DNA from: Chlorobiaceae bacterium | GTDB taxonomy: Bacteria; Bacteroidota; Chlorobiia; Chlorobiales; Chlorobiaceae | Direction: 5' to 3' | NCBI GenBank assembly: GCA_013334525.1 | Contig: JAAXXK010000005.1 | Location: 1 to 64,000 of the forward strand | DNA: 64,000 bases | In this document: piece by piece, positions 9,442-20,400 of the stretch | Layout of the letters: the number at the start of each line of letters is the position of its first letter | How positions within the stretch are numbered: the first letter of the stretch is position 1 | Made by a program: the position numbers and the translations under genes | Notes under the pieces: model-generated | What the model saw: the letters and a program-made list of their open reading frames with translations, nothing else | What the model was told of the DNA's origin: nothing | The model's database searches: none

Positions 9442-9597
9442 CTTTGCGGCGTATATGGTCCCTGTGCGTATTTTAATTTTTAAAAAAAAGTAATATTTGG
9501 AAGTAATTATACAGGAATCGTATAATGATGAATGAGTTATTCATTAATCTTCGTCAGCCCTGACGTACAATGAATTATTCTTCTGCTTATAACGATC

Positions 9598-9619
9598 GAT
9601 ATACGCCACGCCGTATATC
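9598..9619. promoter_or_regulatory. Perfect inverted repeat about 70 bp upstream of tpsB start
   Basis: GATATACG-CCACGC-CGTATATC; GGCGTATAT also occurs at 9448-9456. Confidence 0.4.
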
Positions 9620-9689
9620 CAATCAGTCCGTATCCCGTCCCGGTTCACTTTTCAGTGCACTTCGTACCCTTTAAATAATATCTGGTACC

Positions 9690-11405
9690 ATGTTGAAACC
9701 TTCAAGCAGTATCATTATCGCCGTTAGCCTGCTGACTTTCGCCAGGCTGGATGCAGCCGCCATTCCCGATGCCGGCAGCATCATGCGCGAACAGAATCCG
9801 CAGCGCGAGCTTCCCGGAAATCTTCCGCCCAGAGAGCAGGAAAAACCGCTCATAACCAGCGAGGCCGACCCTGCAGTGCAGGTGACGGTCAAGGGGTTCC
9901 GGTTCGAAAACTTCCAGGGTCTTTCAACAGATGCAGAATTGCAGGCTGTCGTTGCCGGCAGCGTCGGCAAGACGCTGAACGCGGCCGAACTGAAGGCCGT
10001 GGTAGGCAAAGTCACTGCGTTCCTGAGGTCGAAGGGCTGGGTTGTGGCCCACGCCTATCTTCCGTCACAGGAGCTGGGTTCCGGAATCGTGACGATAGGA
10101 ATCGTCCAGGGAAAAAGTGATGGCAGCATAATGATCAATCGTAATTCGTCGGTGAGGATCAGGGAAAGCCGGTTGCAGTGTATAGCCGACAGTGGAGTTA
10201 CGCCCGGCGAACCTATCAGCCAAGATCGCCTGGAACGCGCCATCCTGCTCGAGAACGACCTGCCAGGTGTGACCGCCAAGGCGGAGATCGCTCCCGGAAC
10301 GACACCCGGCACCAGCGCAGTGAGGTTCAACGTAAGCGAAGGTGCGCCGGTTACGGGCACGATATGGAGCGACAACCAGGGCAACCGATACACGGGTGCA
10401 TGGAGAGGCAATGGGCTGGTGAGCATCAACGATCCTTTTCATTATGGCGACCAGATTACCGTGCTCTACACCGGCGCCGCTGGTTTGAACCAGGGCAAGA
10501 TCGGCTACAGCTTTCCGCTGGGTTGCAACGGCCTCAGGGGAAACCTCTCCTGGACCGGTATGAACTACAAGCTGCAAGAGGAGCTCAAGAGCCTCGATTA
10601 CAAAGGCGACAGCAGCGTAATAGCCGGTGGCTTGAGCTATCCGCTGGTCAAGAACAGGACAACGACGGTCTTGCTTGGTATCGATTATGCCGACAAGCAC
10701 CTGACGGATAGCCAGAACGGTAACGGCCTGCGCGACAAGACCGTGAAAGTCGGCAACCTGAGCCTGTCGGCCCTCCATTTCGACAATTGGTTAGGCGGTG
10801 GATCGACCAGTGCGAAGCTCGGCTTGAGCCATGGCGATTTCCACGAATCCAATCCCCTCGCGATAATTGATGCGAACCTCAGTGGCACCCAGGGCGGTTT
10901 CACGACCATGACTGCAGGCCTGTCACGTCTCCAGAGGGTTGCTGACCGGGTGACGCTGAACCTTTCGTGGAGCAGCCAGTACGCCTTCGACAACCTTGAC
11001 AGCAGCGAAAGATTCTTTCTCGGCGGACCTGACGGCGTTAGAGCCTATGCCGTAGGCGAAGCGAGTGGCGATTCCGGGCACCTGCTCAACGCAGACCTGC
11101 GTTACCAGTTGCCGGTTCCCGCCGGTTGGGGCAAAATGCAGATCGGTGGCTTTTATGACGCCGGCCACATCACTATCAACACCAACCGTTTTGCCGGCGA
11201 CGTTGTATCGGCCACGAACAAAAATGAATACTGGCTGCAGGGTGCCGGTGTCAGCATGAACTGGCAGATCGCAGGCAACTATGTGATCCGGGGCAGTTGG
11301 GCGCACACCATCGGTGACAACGCTGGCAGGAGTGCCCTTGGTTTGAACTCTGACGGTAAAAGCAACAACAGCCGTTTCTGGCTGCAAGGCATGATCTACT
11401 TCTGA
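9690..11405 (+). CDS. Two-partner secretion outer-membrane transporter (TpsB; ShlB/FhaC/HecB family)
   Basis: Signal peptide, POTRA-like region, C-terminal barrel FFLGGPDGVRAYAVGEASGDSGHLLNADLRYQLP. Confidence 0.9.
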   Translation: MLKPSSSIIIAVSLLTFARLDAAAIPDAGSIMREQNPQRELPGNLPPREQEKPLITSEADPAVQVTVKGFRFENFQGLSTDAELQAVVAGSVGKTLNAAELKAVVGKVTAFLRSKGWVVAHAYLPSQELGSGIVTIGIVQGKSDGSIMINRNSSVRIRESRLQCIADSGVTPGEPISQDRLERAILLENDLPGVTAKAEIAPGTTPGTSAVRFNVSEGAPVTGTIWSDNQGNRYTGAWRGNGLVSINDPFHYGDQITVLYTGAAGLNQGKIGYSFPLGCNGLRGNLSWTGMNYKLQEELKSLDYKGDSSVIAGGLSYPLVKNRTTTVLLGIDYADKHLTDSQNGNGLRDKTVKVGNLSLSALHFDNWLGGGSTSAKLGLSHGDFHESNPLAIIDANLSGTQGGFTTMTAGLSRLQRVADRVTLNLSWSSQYAFDNLDSSERFFLGGPDGVRAYAVGEASGDSGHLLNADLRYQLPVPAGWGKMQIGGFYDAGHITINTNRFAGDVVSATNKNEYWLQGAGVSMNWQIAGNYVIRGSWAHTIGDNAGRSALGLNSDGKSNNSRFWLQGMIYF

Positions 11406-11427
11406 TTCAAAAAATAATACCCCACCC

Positions 11428-14400
11428 ATGAACAGGATACACAAGATAGTCTGGTCGGCAGTCAAGGATAAATGGATTGTCGTTTCCGAAAAGGCAGGAG
11501 CCACCGGATGCCCGATCATCAAGGTTGGTGTTTTAAGCCTTGCCGCACTGCTTTGCCTCGGAACTCCGGCGTTTGCAATTGCACCCGGTGAACTTCCTAC
11601 AGGCGGAACAATCACGGCCGGCAGCGGCACGATAGCTGCCGCGGGCAACGCCATGACCGTCACCCAGACGAGCCAGAAGCTTATCGCCGACTGGAACACC
11701 TTCAACATCGGCGCGCAGGCTTCCGTGAAGTTCGAACAGCCGGGAGCAACATCGGCGGCGTTGAACCGTATCCACGACCTCAACCCGACCCAGATCATGG
11801 GTAAGCTGAGCTCGAACGGCCAGGTGTTCCTGCTTAACCAGTCGGGTATCATTTTCGGTAAAACGGCCCAGGTCAACGTCGGCGGGCTCGTGGCATCGAG
11901 CCTCAATATGGCAGACAGCGACTTCCTCGCCGGCAATTACAAGCTGACCAATGGCGGTGCAGCAGGATCGGTGGTCAACGAAGGCTCGATCAACGCCCTG
12001 CCTGGCGGCGTGGTTGCGCTGATCGCTCCGCAGGTCGAGAACCAGGGGACGATAACTGCAGAAGCCGGCAGCGCGGCGTTGCTTTCGGGCAACAAGGTTA
12101 CGGTGGATTTCGTTGGTGACGGGTTGATCAGCTACGTCGTCGACGAAGGGGCGGTAAACGCCCTGGCGGCCAATAGCGGCCTGGTCAAGGCTGACGGCGG
12201 GCTTGTGGTGATGAGCGCCGAGGCGGCTGACGAACTCACCAGTGCGGCGGTCAACAACAGCGGCATCATCGAAGCGCGGACGCTCGGCGACCGTGAAGGA
12301 AAGATCGTGCTGCTCTCCGACATGAAAACCGGCACGACGTCCGTCGGCGGCACACTCGACGCCTCTGCGCCGAACGGCGGCAACGGCGGCTTCATCGAGA
12401 CCTCCGGTGCGAACGTGAACATCGGCAACGATGCGCTCATCAACACCAGTTCCGTAAACGGCAACACCGGCACCTGGCTGCTCGACCCGGTTGACTTCAT
12501 CGTCGCCTCCAGCGGCGGCAACATTACCGGATCACTTCTTGGTACGGCGCTCGCATCGAACAATGTGACGATCCATACCGATGCTGCGGCTGCCGATACC
12601 TCGACGGACAAATACGGAACCTCCGGTTCGGGCACCAATGGCGACATCTTCGTCAACGACACGGTGACCTGGTCCTCCAGTCGGACCCTCACCCTGAACG
12701 CATACAGGAACATCAAGGTCAATAGCGCCATATCGCTTACGGGATCCGGAACGCTCTCCCTGCTCTGGGGCCAGGGAGCAGCACAATCGATTACAGCCAA
12801 TACTGCCACCTTCACGGCTACGGCACCGATAAACCTTACGGCCAGCTCACACTTCAACACCACGTACGGTCTCGGCGGCGACATGAAGGATTATACCGTC
12901 ATCACCACGAAGGAGGAGTTGCAGGCAATGAGCATTGCCGGCACAAACTACGTCCTCGGCAACGATCTTACGCTGACGGGATCGTTCACGCCGATCGGCG
13001 GAATCCTGGACAACACGGTCTATGTAGATGCCATGAACTCGTCCAATCCTGTGGCCGCACTTACACCGTATGCGTTCAAGGGTTCATTCGAGGGTGCCGG
13101 TCATACGATAACCAGCCTGAACATCAGTTCTCCCTCGACCACTTTTGTAGGCATGTTCGCATTGCCGTTCAATACCACGACGATACAGCACATTGAAAAC
13201 CTGACCATCAGCAGCGCCAATGTGACCGGCGAGCTTATGGTCGGCACACTTGCCGGTTTTCTGGGCCCAAAGGAGATCGTCAATAACGTTACGATCAGCA
13301 ACTGCGCTGTCAATGGCCAGTCGATGGTCGGCGGCCTTGCCGGAGGAGCTGCAGGACTTGTTGAAAACTCTAAGGCGTTCAGCGTTACGGTTACCCAGAA
13401 TAGCGATTACAACACTTTTTCAAATATACCTGGTATCGGCAGGAATAACGGGGGAAGAGAGGAGTACGGAAGCATAGGTGGCCTGTTGGGCAATATAGAC
13501 GGGGCGACCGTTTATAATTGCTCTGTTTCCGGAACGGTGACAGCCCTGAACGATTCCAGCAACATTGGCGGTCTTGCCGGTGACATAAGCTACAGTACCG
13601 ACATGGGAGGTCCGAACCAGGGCCTAAGTTACTCCAGCAGCAGTGCTGATGTATTAGTGGGCAACCGGCTTGACCAGACTAATCAAAACGGTAACTTCGG
13701 CTCTGTCGGCGGCCTTGTCGGAGGAGATTGGGGGCAGACGATCAGTTATTGCTATAGTACCGGCAATGTCACGACAGGATGGGGTCAGGCTGGAAACTAC
13801 GGATTGAACAGCATCGGTGGACTCGTCGGCCAGATGGGACGCAGGGAAGATTTCCCGACCATCGTACCCTCTGTAGACCATTCCTACAGTACCGGCAAGG
13901 TGACTGTAGGTTCAGTTGACAACGGTGTTAATTCCGGTGGGCATGTCAACAACGTCGGAGGCCTGATTGGTGGTATATGGGGCGGCAGTGTGTCACAGTC
14001 TTACAGCACCGGCCGGGTAAAGGAGTTCGGCTCCAACGGAGGCAACATTGGCGGCCTGATCGGCTCCGCCGGCAACTGGAATAACAGTTCATACAACAGC
14101 ACCATATCAAATTGCTACAGCCTCGGAAACGTGGTCGCACTTGATGGCGCATTCTCGGTTGGCGGGTTTATCGGATCATTGCAGAGCAACGGTTCACCGT
14201 TGAGCCAGATATCGTATTCGTACAGCACGGGCCTGGTTTCGGCAGGCGGTGGTGGCGGTATCGGCGGCTTCATCGGGCAGAACAACGGCACGATCACGAA
14301 CAGCTACTGGGATACAGAGACTTCCGGCATCGCCAGCAACGGCATTGGCAGTGGCACATTAAGCGGGGCCAACGCCAATGTTACAGGCGTGAGCACTTCC

Positions 14401-17400
14401 CAGTTGATGGGCGGTTTGCAGTCGGGCTGGGATTCCGGAATATGGGGGATCAGCAGCACCTATTCATTCCCCTATTTCAAGTGGCAGTACCCTTCGACGC
14501 CGGAGGTCTTCAGTGGAACGCTGAGCTTGCCAATATCTGATACGCTCAGCGGTAAAACTATCGTAATCGCCGCCGGCGGCCAGATTGTCACAAGCACGTT
14601 AACAGCCGCCAATGGCTTCTATTATACTCTTGTGCCTTACGATACGGTTACGGTGGGTCAAAACCTGCTGATCTTCGTCAATGCCTCCACCTACTCGGAT
14701 GGCACCACTCCGTTGCGGGCGAACCACGTCACCTATGTCAGGACGGATGAGCAGTGCACCGGCCTCGGTCTTTCGGGCGGGACTATTATGGTGACCAGGA
14801 ACAGTACGGACGCGCCCCTGTTCCCTACCATTGCGATGAACAGCGCCATCGGCAGCCTCGGTTCCAACAACAAATACAAGAATGATATACTTTACAGGTC
14901 AAGCGGTACTGGTTCGGGAACCATGACCCTGAACGCCGATACGCTTTTCAGGGGTAAGACCGCGACGGGTATTTCGATCACCGGCGATGTGAACGCAGCC
15001 GGACATGCCCTTATGCTGATGTCCGGCGGACAAGTGATCCAGAGTGCAGGCAAGTCGATTACCGCGGGTACATTGATTCTTGTGAACGAAGGGATTAGCT
15101 CCCCATCGTTTACATTGACCAACAGCGGGAATACCTTCAGCACACTTGCCGCATATTCCAACGGGGGCAACATTCTGCTGAGCGATGCCAACAGTACGCT
15201 CTTGATCGGTTCGGCTTCATCTCCCGCCGGAACGATTGACGGCGTCAACGTCGGTAGCGGAACCCTCATGCTCAACGTTCCCGGGGCGGTCACTCAATCA
15301 TCTTCTGCTCCCATAACGGCCGGTACGCTAGAGCTCCAGGGCGGCAGTTTCAACCTTGGTACGGCAAGCAACAGCGTCGGGATCCTGGCAGGCAGTGTGA
15401 CCGGCAATGTCGCATTGACCGACACCTCGGCCCTGACCATCGGCTCTTTCACCTCCGGCCTTGGCGGAACGGTCTCCGGACTGAACGCGCATACGGCAAG
15501 TGTCATGCTGGACGATTCGGTTTCGATCGGCCAGGCATCCAATGCCCCGATAACTGCCGCTACACTTCAGTTGTTGGGCGGAGGCAATTTCGACTTTACC
15601 GGAGTCGCCAACCATATCGGCACACTTGCCGGTGTTGCCAATAACCTGTATTTCACCAATCTCGAAAGCATCATCGTCGGTCAGGTCAACACTTCCGAGG
15701 GTCTGACGGCGACCAATAGTTTGACCATACAGACTACCGGTGGATCGTCCAATATCACGCTGAACAAACCGTTGTCTGCAAATGTACTGGGGCTAAGCAC
15801 CTCCGGTTCGCTCAGCCAGTTGGCATCAGGCTCGGAGATAACTGCTGGTGTGTTGGAACTGAACGGCAGCGGTAATTTCGACCTGCGCGGATCAAACAAC
15901 AGCATTGCGAATCTGTTTGGCGATGTAACCGGTAACGTCGCCCTGATTGATTTCAGATCCCTAAACATCGAATCGTTTACCTCCCTTTTCGGTGGAGGCC
16001 CGGTCAATGGCCTCAATGCCCATAACGCTACCGTTATGCTCGGCGATTTTGCCGGGGTCACCCAGACCGCTCCGATTACGGCCGGCACGCTTGAACTGCA
16101 GGGCGGCACTTTCGACCTGAGCACCCAGGCCAACAGCATCGGTATACTTGGCGGAAACGTCACCGGCGATGTTAAACTGAACGATACGGCAAACCTGCTG
16201 ACCATCGGTTCATTCACCTCGCTTATGGATGGATCTACAACCATTGCAGGATTGCAAGCAGGCGCCGGATCGACCGTTGTGCTCAAAGACCTGCATACGG
16301 TTACCCAGACCAGCAGTGCACCCATTACGGCCGGCACGCTTGTCCTGATCGGAGGTACCTTCGATTTGAGCGCAGCATCCAACGAGGTTGCCAATGTGGC
16401 CGGCGACACTACCGCAACTTCAGGCAGTATCTCCCTGAAAGGCTCGAATTCCAACAACCTGAACATCGCATCGTACGATGGATCCTTTGGTGGCTCAGGG
16501 GTGGAGATCAACGGATTGGCGACCAGTACGGGAACCGTAACGCTCATCAACAAGAATACGGTCAACCAGTCGTCTTCGATTCTGGCCGACAAGCTGGATC
16601 TGCTGGGCGGAGGAGATTTCGTTTTGAACAGGTCGTCCAACAGCGTCGGCACCCTGGCCGGGAATGTTCATTCTGCCTCGTTCAGCAATTCAGGTGATCT
16701 GGTCATTGGCCAGGTTAACGCCACTTCCGGGCTTACGGGTTCAGGAACTCTTGAACTCACCGTTGCCGGCTCCCAACTTTCGCTGAACAAAGGAGTGCAA
16801 GCCGACAAGCTTAAAATCTCCGGCAACTGCTCGGTCATCCAGTCTTCGTTGGCCGCAATCACTGCCAATGTAATTGATCTGGGAAACAGCGGCAATGTTA
16901 CACTGAATGAACAAACCAACCAGATCGGTATTCTTTCAGGTGAAGTCAACGGCAACGTTTCTGTTACAAACGGCGGCAGCATTATTATCGGATCAGGTAT
17001 AGAATCCACTGGACTGGCGGCTACGGGCACGGTGACTGTTGTGGCCAACGGATCGTCTGCCGATATCACGCTCGATCAACCAGTTAACTCAAATTCGCCA
17101 GGCAACGCCGTTGTGCTGGCAGCGGGTCGCGATTTCGTCAATCACTTCGGAGCGGGAGGCATCATCCTGGGCGGCGGCGGGCGCTGGCTCGTCTATTCAA
17201 CCAATCCGGCGAATGATACGTTCGGTGGCCTCAATAGCGGCAACAAGGCGGTCTGGAATGCGACCTATGCAGGTAATCCTCCTGCAGGTGTTGCGTCCGG
17301 CAACCGTTACCTCTTCAGCCTGTCTCCGACGCTGAGCGTCACCTCGACGAACTTGACCAAAACCTACGGCGACGATGCATCGAGTAGCGTTGCAGGTGCC

Positions 17401-20400
17401 TACAGCTTCGGTGCACTGCAGGGTAACTTTGGCGGTGCGATTGTTGCCGACCAGATCGCTGATTTCGGGACTCCAACGGTCACTTCCAACGGGTCAGACA
17501 TTTATGCTGCCGTTTCAGGTTCGCCTTACACCATTACTGCGGTTAAGGGATCAATGACCGACAACGGATATTCGCTCAGCTTCGTGTCGAGCGGCAGGCT
17601 GACGGTGAACAAGGCGGACTATACGGGCATCAGCGGGACCAAAACGTATAACGGCAGCGCAGTGTTCAGCAACGTGGCGGTTGCCGGAGTGAACGGCGAG
17701 ACCTTCACCGTAGCATCGGCCACTGCCGACATCAAGGATACCACGGCGACCCATTTTGAGAGCAGCATCGGAACTATCTCCGGCACTAACCTCCATGCCG
17801 ACCCGAACAACTACAACTCCCTCGTTGTAACGAACCTGACAGGCGTTCACAACACGGCGACCATCAACAAGGTGACGTTGACTCTTTCCGGCAGCCGGGT
17901 TTATGACGGCTTCACGACTTTCGATGGTGTGGATTTCGGAACTGCAGGCTCGATCAGCACAGGTATTGGCAGTGAAACAATCGCCTTGACGGGCTCGGGC
18001 ACCGTTGGTTTCAAAAACGTTGCATTGGGCGCACAGAGCCTCGCCACCGGAGGATTTACGCTGAACAACGGTACCAATGGCGGCCTGGCGATCAACTACC
18101 AGATCGCAGCCTCAGGCAATACCGGTACCTTCACAGCCAAGCCGCTGACAGTGACCGGGCTTACGGCAGACGACAAGGTATACAACGGTAACGATACGGC
18201 CACTATATCGGGTACGGCCGTATTCGGCGGAAAAGTGGACGGAGATGAATTGACTATCAATACCGGGGCGATCACGGCAACCTTCTCCGACAAGAACGTC
18301 GGCAACAACAAGTTGATCAACCTGGCCGGTGTTGTTCTTTCGGGAGGCGATGCCTCCAACTACACGTCGAGTGGTGTCTCGGGATTGACGGCGAGCATCA
18401 CGCAGGCGCCGGTGACGCTTATCGGCACCAGGACATACAACGGTCTTACCAGTATAAGCGGTTCGATTTTCGGCTCCATCATCACGGGTATCGGAAGCGA
18501 AACGGTGACGGTGACCGGTGCAGGCAGTGTCGGCAGCAAGGATGCTTCTGCGACTCCGCAGAGCCTTGTCACCACAGGTCTGTCGCTTGCAAATGGAACG
18601 GGAGGCGGCCTTGGCAGCAATTACAAGATCGCAACCCTTGGCAACACAGTAGTCATTACCAAGGCGGACTACACGGCGATCAGCGGCAGCAAGACTTACA
18701 ACGGCAATGCGGATTTCAGCAACGTGACGCTGACCGGCGTGGACGGAGAGACCTTCACGGTGCAAACTGCAACGGCCAATGGCCAGAACGTGGCGGACGC
18801 GACCTACTTCCTCAGCACGAGCGGCACGATCACGGGCAACACCGGAGCTGCGCTCACGACCAATTACAACGCGCTCACGATCGGAAACCTGACGGGTGCC
18901 AACAACCTTGCCACGATCAACAAGGCGACGCTGACGCTGACGGGCAGCCGGGCCTATAACGGCCAGGCAACATTCACCTTTGCGGCATTCACTCCCAACG
19001 GATATATCAACGGTATCGGAAGCGAGACTTTAAGGCTTACGGGTACCGGCAGCGTGGGCAGCAAGGACGTTACGGGAAGCCCGCAGCTCCTGACGCAGGG
19101 TACGCTGGCGATCAGCAACGGTAACGGAGGAGGCCTGGCGTCGAACTACCAGATCGCGGCCAGCGGCAACACGGGCAATGTGACCAAAGCGGACTACGTC
19201 ACGATCAGCGGCAGCAAGACCTACAACGGTAATGCAGACTTCACCGACGTGACGCTGACGGGTGTTGCCAGTGAAACCTTCACGGTTCCGACGGCAACGG
19301 CCAACAGCCAGAACGTGGTTGGCGCGACCACCTTCATTGATACGAGCGGCACGATCACAGGCAACACAGGAACGGCACTGACTACCAACTACAACCCCCT
19401 TGTGATCGGAAACCTGACCGGCACGAACAATGTCGCCACGGTCACCAGGGCAACGGTGACGCTGACCGGCAGCCGTACCTATGACGGCGGTACGGCTTTC
19501 AGTTATACCGCATTCGGTTCGCACGGGGTCATCGAGGGTGTCGGAAGTGAGTCGCTGCAGTTGAGCGGTTCCGGCAGCGTGGGCAGCAAGGATGTTGCGG
19601 CAGGTCCGCAGGTCCTTGACGCCACAGGACTTACGCTCTCAAACGGTTCGGGCTCGGCCAGCAACTACCAGATCGCTGTCAGCGGAAATACGGGCACAAT
19701 CGGCAAGGCGAACTACACGACGTTGATCGGCAGCAAGAGCTATAACGGCAATGCGGAATTCACCAATGTGACGCTGACGGGCGTGAACGGAGAGACCTTC
19801 ACGGTACCAGGGGCGACGGCCGACAACAAGGACGTTGCCACAGCGAGCAGCTTCACCGGCACGAGCGGGATTTTCACAGGCAACACCTCTGCTGCGCTGA
19901 CGGGCAACTACAACAACCTCGTCCTTGGCGGACTGACGACCAACACGGCGACCATCACCAGGGCGACGGTGACGTTGGCCGGGAGCAGGGTTTACAATGG
20001 AACTGCGGCCTTCAACGGTTCGGATTTCGGCTCGGTCAGCACGGGCATTTCAAGTGAGGCGTTGACGTTGACGGGCGCAGGCAGTGTCGGCAGCAAGGAT
20101 GTTTCGGGTACCCCTCAGGGCCTGACGACAGGTACGCTGGCGCTCGCCAACGGGACCGGAGGCGGCCTGGCGGCAAACTACCAGATTGCTGGCAGCGGCA
20201 ATACGGGTATGGTGACGAAAGCGGATTACACCGCCATCAGCGGCAGCAAGAGCTATAACGGCAATGTGAACTTCAGCAACGTGACGCTGACAGGCGTGAA
20301 CGGAGAGACCTTCACTGTACCTACGGCAACGGCCAACAGCAAGGATGTGGCTACGGCGTCCACCTTTACTGGCACGGGCGGCACGATCACGGGCAATACC

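Noticed and set aside
15681-16652. 323-aa minus-strand ORF antisense to tpsA
   Set aside because: Pro/Ser/Val-rich low-complexity translation typical of antisense to beta-helix repeats
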